DNA of 64,000 nt, from assembly GCA_951802115.1 (NCBI GenBank), contig CATOPL010000018.1, positions 1 through 64,000 of the forward strand, in the 5' to 3' direction. Shown one piece after another: positions 36,652-45,069 of the stretch. Both the position numbers and the translations under genes were made by a program. Origin of the DNA: an uncultured Lachnospiraceae bacterium. Its GTDB lineage: Bacteria; Bacillota; Clostridia; Lachnospirales; Lachnospiraceae. A model generated the notes under the pieces. That model saw nothing but the letters and a program-made list of their open reading frames with translations. It was not told where the DNA came from and did no database searches. Positions within the stretch are counted from its first letter, which is position 1, and every line of letters begins with the position of its first letter.

Positions 36652-38103
36652 TTACATCAATTTCTTGAACTCATCTGCCACAAACTGTACCTTAGGTCCG
36701 ATTACTACCTGTACAGAAGTTTTGCTTGGGCGAATCACTCCGCTCACACCTGCAGACTTAATCTTTTTCTCATTTACTGCCGTATAATCTTTGATCTCCA
36801 GACGAAGCCTTGTAATACAGTTATCTACACTTGTCACGTTCTCTTTTCCGCCAAGACCTTCCAGAATGATCGATGCCATAGCCGTAAAGTCATTGTTGGC
36901 CAGATTAATCTTCGTCTCGTCTTCATCCTCATCTTCCCGACCCGGAGTCTTCAGGTTAAAAGCAGGTATTGCAACCCGGAATACCAGATAAAATACAACT
37001 GCTGCTCCAATGCCCAAAGGAATGATCAACAACGTTTTCGCAGCTGCCGGAAGAGACGCACTGAAAACAAGGTCTGTCAGTCCTGCCGAGAAAGAAAAGC
37101 CTGCACGGAAACCAAGCGCAACAGAAATTGCTGCAACAACTCCATAAAGCACTGCATAAATCAGATACAGCACTGGTGCCAGGAACATAAATGCAAACTC
37201 GAACGGCTCGGTAACACCGCAGATAAATGCACAGATCGCTGCCGCGCCCAGAAGAGAAGCCGCTTCTTTTTTTCTTTCAGGTTTTGCACAGTGAATAATT
37301 GCCATAGCTGCTGCCGGAAGTCCGAACATCATGGACGGGAAGAAACCTGCCATATACATACCTGCACTTCCGCCGGCTCCGTTCAAAAGCTCGCCTGCCC
37401 AGTAAGTTCCAAGGTCGTTGATCCCCGCTGCATCAAACCAGAATACCGAATTCAACGCGTGATGGAGTCCGAACGGAATTAACAGACGGTTCAGGAATGT
37501 ATAAATTCCGACACCGACTGCTCCCAGATCTACAACGCTTTCGCCCAGTGCAACCAGCACACCATAGACGATCGGCCATACAAAGAACAATACTGCCGCA
37601 GCCAAAATAGAAAAGACAGCCGTTACAATAGCCACACAGCGTTTTCCGGAGAAGAACGACAGCGCATCCGGAAGTCTGGTATTCTTAAATTTGTTATAGC
37701 AGGTTGCACCAATGAGACCTGCAAGAATACCGATAAACTGATTCTGGATCTTGGCGAATGCCGGATCCGCCTCGCCGCCTACCAGAACGCCGACGGTAGC
37801 TGACGACAGAAGGTTTGTAATCATCAGCCAGGATACCAGACCTGCCAGACCTGCTGTCCCTTCATTGTCATCAGACATGCCAACTGCCACACCGATAGCA
37901 AACAGCCATGACATGTTATCAATCAGCGCTCCTCCTGCTTTTACCAGGAAAAATCCGATGATAGGGATAACGCCTGTAATCTCTCCGCCCTGCATAGTCT
38001 GTTTACACATTGCGTATCCAAGACCCATCAGAATACCGCATACCGGAAGACAGGCAACCGGAAGCATCAGAGATTTCCCAAGTTTCTGTAAATATTTCAT
38101 CAT
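36652..38103 (-). CDS. PTS glucose/maltose-type EIICB
   Basis: A 483-residue sugar-specific PTS permease. The EIIC part (about 1-395) has ten or so membrane helices and the GVTEPFEF motif; after the linker TPGREDEDEDE the EIIB domain carries the phosphorylated Cys429 in VDNCITRLRL. AAAGGAGG precedes the start. The exact sugar (glucose, N-acetylglucosamine or a glucoside) cannot be read. It is transcribed away from the two-component system at 38601, and the AT-rich gap between holds direct repeats that may be the regulator's sites. Confidence 0.9.
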   Translation of the reverse strand: MMKYLQKLGKSLMLPVACLPVCGILMGLGYAMCKQTMQGGEITGVIPIIGFFLVKAGGALIDNMSWLFAIGVAVGMSDDNEGTAGLAGLVSWLMITNLLSSATVGVLVGGEADPAFAKIQNQFIGILAGLIGATCYNKFKNTRLPDALSFFSGKRCVAIVTAVFSILAAAVLFFVWPIVYGVLVALGESVVDLGAVGVGIYTFLNRLLIPFGLHHALNSVFWFDAAGINDLGTYWAGELLNGAGGSAGMYMAGFFPSMMFGLPAAAMAIIHCAKPERKKEAASLLGAAAICAFICGVTEPFEFAFMFLAPVLYLIYAVLYGVVAAISVALGFRAGFSFSAGLTDLVFSASLPAAAKTLLIIPLGIGAAVVFYLVFRVAIPAFNLKTPGREDEDEDETKINLANNDFTAMASIILEGLGGKENVTSVDNCITRLRLEIKDYTAVNEKKIKSAGVSGVIRPSKTSVQVVIGPKVQFVADEFKKLM

Positions 38104-38192
38104 ATCTACTCTACCTCCTTTGTGCTAAATATTTGTTAACCCATATTTTATATAAATTGCATAAAAAAATATAGATATGATCTTGCTTTTTG

Positions 38193-38284
38193 TATGGATT
38201 ATCTTCAATTCTAAAATAAATATAAATTTATAAAAATGTTTATAAAAAAAATATATGGATTTTTTTATGTTTTCTATGGATTAT
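38193..38284. promoter_or_regulatory. three TATGGATTAT-type direct repeats upstream of EIICB
   Basis: TATGGATTAT occurs at 38193-38202 and 38275-38284, and TATGGATTTT at 38254-38263; the last two are 21 bases apart, two helical turns. They lie in the AT-rich region upstream of the minus-strand EIICB gene. AraC-type regulators usually bind such direct repeats, and a YesN-type regulator is encoded next door, so these are candidate sites. This is inference. Confidence 0.45.
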
Positions 38285-38312
38285 TTTCCTGTTTACAGTT
38301 AAAATATATATA

Positions 38313-38542
38313 GTTTTTGATACAAACATCTGTCAATCCGGACACCCTCCATGAACATTTGCCAACATCCAGCCTGTCACGGCTAATTATTTCTTCCAGC
38401 CTCATTTGAAGGGTACCGGTCCTTAGGGCGCGTGTTTTGCGCCCTTAGTACCGTTGTGTCCCTTCATTAAGCGCAAGCGGGGGCTGGAAGAAATAATTAG
38501 CCATGGCGGGCGTCCGGGGTGGCTGTTGTATTTATCAAAACC
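38313..38542. mobile_element. 230-bp palindromic MITE-like element
   Basis: The left 40 bases (from 38313) and the right 40 bases (to 38542, reversed) match at 31 of 40 positions and begin GTTTTTGATA / GGTTTTGATA. Inside lies a perfect 21-bp inverted repeat (38381-38401 and 38482-38502) and a further stem around GGGCGC/GCGCCC at 38427-38443. The whole element can fold into one long hairpin. Its end sequence recurs alone at 47925. No transposase is encoded. It fills most of the 497-base gap between EIICB and the kinase. Confidence 0.6.
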
Positions 38543-38600
38543 TATACTTATTGAACTGCTCATGTTTAATGAGCTACTGAACAATCCGAAAGGAGCTCCT

Positions 38601-39680
38601 ATGCCCCCAGAAAACAACGGCTATCCTCTGCTTGAAACCTTTTCACTTGTGGGACTTCGCAATCTGAAAATCAAAAACCGGCTGGTTATCTCCTGTCTGA
38701 TTTCTACGATCCTGCCACTTTTTTTCATCTGTCTGTACACTTATTTTCTGTATGGAAACTCCGATGTTACCGGGCAGCTCCTTGTTCTTGCTCTGCTGAT
38801 GATGGGTGTCGCATTAATTATGACACTTTATACTTACATGAGCATCGCTCATCCGATCGACCATATGATTAAAACCTGTCAGGCCATATCAGACGGTGAT
38901 CTGGAAATGCGTATTCAGGATCATGCCAATGATGAACTTTCTTATCTGTCTGACAATATCGATGGAATGGTGACTGAGATCCAGCTTCTGCTGGAACAGC
39001 AGCAGCTTAGTGAGGCCAAAAAACGAGAGCTTGAGCTGCGGATGCTTCAATATCAGATCAATCCTCATTTTCTGTTCAATACTTTGAATACACTTCGTCT
39101 GGTAGCACAGATGAACCAGGACAAAGTAGTATCAGAAGGCATCTGCTCTCTGAGTGTACTGCTGAAAAACACGCTGCTTAATGACCGGGAATTTATTACC
39201 ATTCAGGAAGAAATTGATAATTTAAAGCATTATTTCTCAATTCAAACCATACGATATGCCGGAAGCTTTCATGTCAATTATGAGATAGAGGAAGGCCTGT
39301 CCGGATATCTGCTGCCAAAACTGATTCTTCAGCCACTGGCAGAGAATTCTGTTCTGCACGGTTCCTATAATGACGGAACCATAATGGAAATTTATGTTAC
39401 CTGCAGACAGGTCCAAACAGATATTCTGCTGGAAATACGCGATGAAGGAAAAGGGTTTGATATGAATGACAAAAGCTCTCGCCCTAAAGGGCTTGGAGGT
39501 ATTGGCAGCCGAAATGTAAACGATCGAATCCATCTGTATTTTTCTGATGATTACGGACTTAATATAACCAGTCACCCCGGCCGGGGCACCAGCTGCACTA
39601 TACGGATTCCCGCGCTGGATTCCGACAGCCGGATTCAAAACATGCAAGGAGGTACTTATGTATCAGGTACTTATCGTTGA
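38601..39680 (+). CDS. YesM-type sensor histidine kinase without extracellular domain
   Basis: A 360-residue kinase. Two membrane helices (about 27-51 and 57-79) are separated by only a few residues, so the large outer sensor domain usual in YesM-like kinases is absent. A HAMP segment (80-132) is followed by the His-kinase box with His156 in QINPHFLFNTL and an ATP-binding domain (LILQPLAENSVLHG, EIRDEGKGFD, GGIGSRNVNDR). Start 38601 has AAGGAG six bases upstream; earlier codons lie in the palindromic element. A small dyad GCTCAT-GTTTA-ATGAGC at 38558-38574 sits in the leader. It overlaps the response regulator gene by 23 bases. Confidence 0.9.
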   Translation: MPPENNGYPLLETFSLVGLRNLKIKNRLVISCLISTILPLFFICLYTYFLYGNSDVTGQLLVLALLMMGVALIMTLYTYMSIAHPIDHMIKTCQAISDGDLEMRIQDHANDELSYLSDNIDGMVTEIQLLLEQQQLSEAKKRELELRMLQYQINPHFLFNTLNTLRLVAQMNQDKVVSEGICSLSVLLKNTLLNDREFITIQEEIDNLKHYFSIQTIRYAGSFHVNYEIEEGLSGYLLPKLILQPLAENSVLHGSYNDGTIMEIYVTCRQVQTDILLEIRDEGKGFDMNDKSSRPKGLGGIGSRNVNDRIHLYFSDDYGLNITSHPGRGTSCTIRIPALDSDSRIQNMQGGTYVSGTYR

Positions 39681-41244
39681 TGATGAACCAATCGTAAAAA
39701 TAGCCCTGAGATCCATGATTGACTGGAATGCCCTGGGCTTTCATATCTGTGCTACTGCCTCTGACGGGCAGGAAGCACTGGATATGACCTGCCGTTATCA
39801 TCCAAGCCTGATTATCTGTGACCTGAAAATGCCGGTCATGGACGGGATCGAGCTGATCCGTGAGGTACAGAAAAAGAACATTCCCTGCGAATTTCTTGTG
39901 ATCAGTAATTACGAGGATTTCAATTATGTAAGAACCGCTCTGGTTCTAGGCGCTGCAGATTATATCCTCAAGGTCAGTATCAGTCCCGAAGAACTGACGG
40001 GACAACTCCGGAAAATCAGGGAAAAACTGGACCAAAAAGCAGAAGAAGACGAAAAGAATATGCAGACCAGCCGGGAATGGCTTCATCACCAGGAACGGCA
40101 TGCTGCCTGGCGGGAATTTTTCACAAACGGAAATTATTCACTGGAAACTTTGTGCAGTGTCACGGACTTTCCCGCGAAAAATCTGGAACCTTTTGCAATT
40201 TGTCAGATTTCATTCGACTGGTACGCTCAGAATCTGGAATCCCTGCCCTCTATTGATTTGATTCAGAGCACACTGAAAAATGCACTGGAACATTTCGATA
40301 GGCGGCGAATCATTCTTTTCAGCACCAGCAATACACTGCTTCTGATTCCTGAATCCGAACTCCGTCTTCACCAGAGCACACTTGCCGGCCTTGCCGCCCG
40401 CATCGCACAACTGTTTCAGTATTATATGTCTCTCTCTCCTGCTATCCTGTATCAGGACCATATTCCGGATCTGACAGAAGCACGCAGAATTTATCACAAC
40501 TTCCAGGATCTGCTGGAACTGTGCTTTTATGGTCCTCTGGGACAGGTGGAGGGCTGTTCCTTGTCTGCTTCTTCTGCAGTCCCTGATCTCTCTTATAAAG
40601 AGCTTGCTGCCGAACTGCTGGCTGTTGCCGACAGTGCCCGCCTGGAATATGCATCCCGAAGGATGAAAAATCTTCTGGACAACTGTCAGCATGAGCATGT
40701 TCTGCCGTCAAAAATTATTCAGTACTGTGTGCGTTTTCTGGGAGAATTGGAATATTATATAGCCGATGTCAGCTCTGTTACGCATGACCAAATCGCTGAC
40801 AGCACAGAATTTATGAGAAATTCACTGAACCGGGAAGAACTTGAAAAAAATATGCTGGATGCTCTGACTGTCCTTTTTGCTCCGGAACCGGCAGCCAAGC
40901 ATTCCTCAGAAAATTACAGTCCGGAAGTATCTCAGATACTTTCTTACATACAGAACAATTACCATCGTAAAATAAGTCTTGCTGCGGTTTCCGAACATAT
41001 CGGATTAAGCGCCGGCTATCTTTGCCGTATTTTTAAGGAAGAAACCGGCATCAGCATCAATGCCTGCATTAACAACCTCAGAATGACCAAGGCAGGAAAA
41101 CTATTAAAAGATAAAAACAGCTATATTAAAGAAGTTGCCATTTCTGTCGGCTTTGAAGATCAGCTTTATTTCAGCCGGCTGTTTAAACGCTATTATGGCA
41201 TGACGCCTTCCGAATACAGATCTGCGGAGCTTTCAGACTTATAA
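39658..41244 (+). CDS. YesN-type response regulator with AraC DNA-binding domain
   Basis: A 528-residue regulator: receiver domain (1-120; acidic pair Asp8-Asp9, phospho-acceptor Asp55 in IICDLKMP, and a lysine in ILKVS), a long helical middle region, and an AraC double helix-turn-helix at about 425-528 (ISLAAVSEHIGLSAGYLCR, IKEVAISVGFEDQLYFSRLF, GMTPSEYR). Such regulators usually activate sugar-uptake genes. The divergent PTS operon is the likely target. Its start lies within the kinase gene, with AAGGAGG upstream. Confidence 0.92.
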   Translation: MYQVLIVDDEPIVKIALRSMIDWNALGFHICATASDGQEALDMTCRYHPSLIICDLKMPVMDGIELIREVQKKNIPCEFLVISNYEDFNYVRTALVLGAADYILKVSISPEELTGQLRKIREKLDQKAEEDEKNMQTSREWLHHQERHAAWREFFTNGNYSLETLCSVTDFPAKNLEPFAICQISFDWYAQNLESLPSIDLIQSTLKNALEHFDRRRIILFSTSNTLLLIPESELRLHQSTLAGLAARIAQLFQYYMSLSPAILYQDHIPDLTEARRIYHNFQDLLELCFYGPLGQVEGCSLSASSAVPDLSYKELAAELLAVADSARLEYASRRMKNLLDNCQHEHVLPSKIIQYCVRFLGELEYYIADVSSVTHDQIADSTEFMRNSLNREELEKNMLDALTVLFAPEPAAKHSSENYSPEVSQILSYIQNNYHRKISLAAVSEHIGLSAGYLCRIFKEETGISINACINNLRMTKAGKLLKDKNSYIKEVAISVGFEDQLYFSRLFKRYYGMTPSEYRSAELSDL

Positions 41245-41300
41245 ATAACAGTGTATTTTATGACCGTTTCTTGTATATAAAAATTTTTCATATGACATAA

Positions 41301-41339
41301 AAAATGCAGGGATCTGACTTTTGCCGAATCCCTGCATTT
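41301..41339 (-). terminator. terminator of rpmF
   Basis: A 12-bp perfect stem (41302-41313 with 41328-41339) is followed on the minus strand by six T. It lies 16 bases after the rpmF stop. Confidence 0.85.
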
Positions 41340-41354
41340 ATGAACATTCTGAAA

Positions 41355-41534
41355 TCAATCAACTGCGATGATCTCTTTTTTGTTATAAGAACCGCAGGCC
41401 TTGCATACTCTATGAGGCATCATAAGAGCACCGCATTTGCTGCATTTTACCAAGTTCGGAGCACTCATCTTCCAGTTTGCTCTTCTCTTATCTCTTCTTC
41501 CTTTGGAAGATTTATTCTTTGGACAAATAGACAC
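41355..41534 (-). CDS. rpmF: 50S ribosomal protein L32
   Basis: A 59-residue protein read directly from the sequence: start CPKNKSSKGRRDKRRANWK, then a zinc-binding set of four cysteines (VKCSKCGAL and RVCKACGSY), ending EIIAVD. The initiation codon is GTG at 41534, with AGGAGGTG upstream; there is no ATG alternative. In most Firmicutes rpmF is preceded by a YceD/DUF177 gene and followed by plsX. Here the yceD gene is missing (only about 140 bases separate it from ackA) and plsX is 6.7 kb downstream. Confidence 0.93.
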   Translation of the reverse strand: MSICPKNKSSKGRRDKRRANWKMSAPNLVKCSKCGALMMPHRVCKACGSYNKKEIIAVD

Positions 41535-41677
41535 AGGTCACACCTCCTCTATGCTTTCTCGAGTCAGTTCGTCATTCATCGAAACTGCATAAAGGCAGCC
41601 CGAATCATTCACACTCCTTGTATTATACATATCACATACATGAATGTCAAGCAGTTTTTTCTGTTCAGACCCGGAAC

Positions 41678-42874
41678 TTATTTTGCCAGCCTTAATGTCT
41701 CTCTTGCAATCGCAAGCTCTTCGTTTGTCGGAATCAGCATTACCTTTACTCTGGAATCTGCGGTAGAGATTACTCTTCTTTCACCGCGGACATTATTAGC
41801 CTCATCATCAATGGTCACGCCAAGATAACCGAGATATCCGCAGATGGTCTTTCTGGTTGCGATATCATTTTCACCGACGCCTGCCGTAAATGCGATTGCA
41901 TCCACACCATTCATAGCCGCTGTATAAGCACCAATATATTTTGCCACACGATAAGCAAATGCTTCAAGTGCAACTTCAGCCAGGTGATTGCCGTCTTTCT
42001 TTGCTGTATCTATGTCACGGAAATCACTGGACACACCGCCGCTCAGGCCGAGCATACCGGATTTTTTATTGAGGATATTCAGCATTTCATTAATATCGAT
42101 ACCCTCTTTATTGCAGATAAACTGGCAGACTGCCGGGTCAAGATCACCGCTTCTGGTGCCCATAATCAAGCCTTCCAGCGGAGTAAGGCCCATACTGGTA
42201 TCCACACATTTTCCTCCGATGGATGCAGAAATCGAAGCGCCGTTACCAAGGTGGCATACGATTACTTTCGCATTCTGGGGATCAAGATTACCGAACGGAA
42301 TCGCTTCACCGGATACAAACATATGGCTGGTTCCGTGGAACCCATATCTGCGGACGCTGTATTTCTCAAAGTACTCATAAGGAATTGCATACAGATATGT
42401 CTTTTCTGCCATGGACATACCAAATGCGGTATCCCATACTGCAACGTTGACTTTTCCGGGCATAACCGCTTCGCATGCCTCGATACCCATCAGATTTGCC
42501 GGATTATGCAGCGGTGCAAGGTCGAAGCAAGCCCTGATATTTTTCTTTACTTCCTCATTGATCACTACAGACTCGCTGTAATATGTTCCTGCATGGACAA
42601 CGCGATGCCCGACAGCTGTGATTTCATCGGTGTTTTTCACAACACCGTGTTCCGGATTCTGCAACGCATCAAGGACCAGTCCGATTGCCACTTTGTGATC
42701 CGGCATGGGCTGCTGTACAATATATTTGTCTTTTCCTGCCGGCTGATGAGTCAGAATGGAACCTTCAATACCAATTCTTTCTACAAGGCCTTTTGCTACT
42801 ACGCTCTCGTCGTTCATATCAATCAGCTGATACTTCAAAGAAGAGCTGCCGCAGTTGATAACTAAAATTTTCAT
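41678..42874 (-). CDS. ackA: acetate kinase
   Basis: A 398-residue enzyme converting acetyl phosphate and ADP to acetate and ATP. Landmarks: VINCGSSSLKYQL at the N-terminus, RYGFHGTSH, CHLGNGASISA, TSMGLTPLEGLIMGTRSGDLDP and AFTAGVGEND. AGGAGA precedes the start, just outside a tandem repeat array. The upstream gene on the same strand is pduL, whose product supplies acyl phosphate, so the pair forms the substrate-level phosphorylation module. Confidence 0.97.
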   Translation of the reverse strand: MKILVINCGSSSLKYQLIDMNDESVVAKGLVERIGIEGSILTHQPAGKDKYIVQQPMPDHKVAIGLVLDALQNPEHGVVKNTDEITAVGHRVVHAGTYYSESVVINEEVKKNIRACFDLAPLHNPANLMGIEACEAVMPGKVNVAVWDTAFGMSMAEKTYLYAIPYEYFEKYSVRRYGFHGTSHMFVSGEAIPFGNLDPQNAKVIVCHLGNGASISASIGGKCVDTSMGLTPLEGLIMGTRSGDLDPAVCQFICNKEGIDINEMLNILNKKSGMLGLSGGVSSDFRDIDTAKKDGNHLAEVALEAFAYRVAKYIGAYTAAMNGVDAIAFTAGVGENDIATRKTICGYLGYLGVTIDDEANNVRGERRVISTADSRVKVMLIPTNEELAIARETLRLAK

Positions 42875-42892
42875 GATACTGTAATCTCCTAT

Positions 42893-43224
42893 TTATAGTT
42901 CCGCAGCCGTCCTCTCACCACCTTTCTGCCCAGACCAGTTTCCCTCCGCCTCCAGCTTCTGTAAACTGCTCTGCGTACTGATCAGTCGGCTGCTGTTTTT
43001 ATAGTTCTGCAGCCGTCCTCTCACTACCTTTCTGCCCGGACCAGTTTCCCTCCGCCTCCAGCTTCTGTAAACTGCTCTGCGTACTGATCAGTCGGCTGCT
43101 GTTTTTATAGTTCCGCAGCCGTCCTCTCACTACCTTTCTGCCCGGACCAGTTTCCCTCCGCCTCTGGCTTTTGTAAACTGCTCTGCGTACTGATCGGTCG
43201 GCTGCTGTTTTTATAGTTCCGCAG
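42893..43224. repeat. 3.1 tandem copies of a 106-bp unit between pduL and ackA
   Basis: Units begin at 42893, 42999 and 43105, and a partial fourth at 43211; the period is exactly 106 and copies differ at only a few positions. Each unit contains a nested inverted repeat: GCAGCCG with CGGCTGC at the outside, and CAGTTT with AAACTG inside. 106 is not a multiple of three, and stops occur in each unit, so it is non-coding. The array fills nearly all of the 364-base gap and would be transcribed into the pduL-ackA message, where the stems could control processing or relative expression. Confidence 0.9.
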
Positions 43225-43238
43225 TTTTATGTAATGTT

Positions 43239-43805
43239 TTATTTTACGATTTCACCGTATACTTCTCTGCCGCATCCCGCTGCATTGGACTCATCTGTAT
43301 CGATGTGCATTGCCAGAGCAAATTTCGGGCTTACGCGTACTACAACATCACCAAATACCAGACTTCTTCCATCGGTATCGATTTTTACGGATACTACATC
43401 TTTATCTTTGACACCAAGTTTTTCCGCATCTTCCGGAGTCGCATGAATGTGGCGTTTTGCCGCAATTACGCCTTCTTTCAGCTCCACCTCTCCGCACGGT
43501 CCTACCAACTTACATGCGCCGCTGCCTGCGACATCGCCGGACTCACGAACCGGCGCATCCACTCCGATAGAACGTGCGTCAGTCAGAGAAATCTCAACCT
43601 GGCTTGCCGGACGAACCGGTCCCAGAATGGATGCAGCCATCTCTTTTTTGCTGCCTACAATCGTAACCTTCTCATTACATGCATACTGTCCCGGCTGGGA
43701 AAGGTCCTTCTTCTTGGTCAGCTCATATCCTTTGCCGAATAAAATCTCCAGATCCTCCTGGGATACATGCACATGGCGAGCCGATGTTTCAACGATAAAG
43801 TTCAT
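43239..43805 (-). CDS. pduL: phosphate propanoyltransferase (PduL)
   Basis: A 188-residue metal-dependent phosphotransacylase, unrelated to Pta, that swaps CoA and phosphate on acetyl or propionyl groups. Metal-binding histidines are seen in SARHVHVSQ and AAKRHIHATP, and GPVRPASQVEISLTDAR is characteristic. There is no N-terminal encapsulation helix, so this is the free cytoplasmic form, not a microcompartment enzyme. GGAGA precedes the start. It is followed by ackA after a tandem repeat array. Confidence 0.93.
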   Translation of the reverse strand: MNFIVETSARHVHVSQEDLEILFGKGYELTKKKDLSQPGQYACNEKVTIVGSKKEMAASILGPVRPASQVEISLTDARSIGVDAPVRESGDVAGSGACKLVGPCGEVELKEGVIAAKRHIHATPEDAEKLGVKDKDVVSVKIDTDGRSLVFGDVVVRVSPKFALAMHIDTDESNAAGCGREVYGEIVK

Positions 43806-43873
43806 ATTATCATTCTCCTTTTCTTGTATATAATTGTAACGCTGTACTCACAGCTTTACTTTCTCCGTAACAG

Positions 43874-44929
43874 TTAATCCTGCCTTTCCGATACCAGGAT
43901 ACAGTTGGGTGTCTCCACCTTGATTGGTTTGCCCCACATGCTGAAATACTTTTCTTCAAAATTGATCCTGAAAATAGTAATACTGTTAGTTTCATGATTC
44001 AGCGACATAAAATGACGATTATCCGGGAAAAAATCCCCTGCTTTCGGATAATCTCCGCTGATTGGCAAAATACAGAGCATCTCCAGCATTCCGGTATCGC
44101 TGTCCACCTTCAGGATTCCCATGGTGTTATCGCCTGCATTGGAGCAAAGCAAATATTTCCAGTCTCTGGAAAAACGAAGCACACAGGCCGCGCTCACCTG
44201 CGAATGATACTTGCTTCTGGTATGAACCGTCTGTATCAGTTCGAATACCGGACCTCTTGACGTATCACGATAGGAATAAACGCTGATATAATTTTTCAGT
44301 TCACAGATCAGATAAGCAAATCTGCCATCCGGACTGAATTTAATAATCCGGGGTGCACTTTCCTGCTCGCAACGAAGAATATCAATCAGCTGAATCTTTC
44401 CGGTATCCTGATTAAATTTATATATTTTTACCTGGTCTACTCCCAGGTCCACCGCACACAGATATTTCTGATCCGGTGTGATATTTACACAGTTCACATG
44501 GGGGCGGAAATTCCGTTCCGCGACACTGCCCAGGCCTTTATGAAAAACGTCATCCGTCATCTCTCCGATTGTACCGTCTTCATTCAGACGCATAACCGTC
44601 ACTTTTCCGTCATGCCAGCCACCGACAAACAGAAACTTATCTTCTTTGTCCGTAGACAGATAACACCCTCTCATTCCGTGAATCGATGCACCGTTCATAG
44701 GCTCCAGATCCCCGTCAGGAAGGATCCTAAACGACTGCACGCCCTCGTCCGAGATCGAATAGAGATATTTTTCGTTATGCGACTTTTTAATATATGAAGG
44801 ATTGTTGATTGGAACGACTTTGCGCTCCACGGCCCTTCCGTTTTCCACATCCAGGTCATAAATATGAATACCTTTACTGCTGCCGTGGGTGTAAGTTCCC
44901 ACATATGCCACGTATTTTTTCTGGTCCAT
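43874..44929 (-). CDS. lactonase family protein (YbhE-type beta-propeller)
   Basis: A 351-residue seven-bladed beta-propeller of the 6-phosphogluconolactonase (YbhE/Pgl) family. Repeated blade segments are visible (YVGTYTHGSSKGIHIYDLD, PSYIKKSHNEKYLYS, HVNCVNITPDQKYLCAVDLG, RIIKFSPDGRFAYLI). The true substrate may be another lactone. It stands upstream of pduL on the same strand, with 68 bases between, but no pentose-phosphate genes are nearby to confirm a 6-phosphogluconolactonase role. Confidence 0.85.
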   Translation of the reverse strand: MDQKKYVAYVGTYTHGSSKGIHIYDLDVENGRAVERKVVPINNPSYIKKSHNEKYLYSISDEGVQSFRILPDGDLEPMNGASIHGMRGCYLSTDKEDKFLFVGGWHDGKVTVMRLNEDGTIGEMTDDVFHKGLGSVAERNFRPHVNCVNITPDQKYLCAVDLGVDQVKIYKFNQDTGKIQLIDILRCEQESAPRIIKFSPDGRFAYLICELKNYISVYSYRDTSRGPVFELIQTVHTRSKYHSQVSAACVLRFSRDWKYLLCSNAGDNTMGILKVDSDTGMLEMLCILPISGDYPKAGDFFPDNRHFMSLNHETNSITIFRINFEEKYFSMWGKPIKVETPNCILVSERQD

Positions 44930-45069
44930 AATACAGATGCTCCTCTCATGAAGTCTCTTCAGAATGGATGGGGAACTGTCTCTGTCTTTCCCCTGCAGAG
45001 AACACTTACCCGTACTCTGCTCATAACTATAAGAATTTTACCACATTTTCTGTCGTTTGTTAATAGGGT

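Noticed and set aside
38543-38600. Promoter for the histidine kinase
   Set aside because: TTGAAC and TATACT-like hexamers occur, but not at an acceptable spacing; no promoter can be defended.
42893-43224. CRISPR-like repeat array
   Set aside because: Units are 106 bp, directly adjacent, with no unique spacers, and no cas genes are present.
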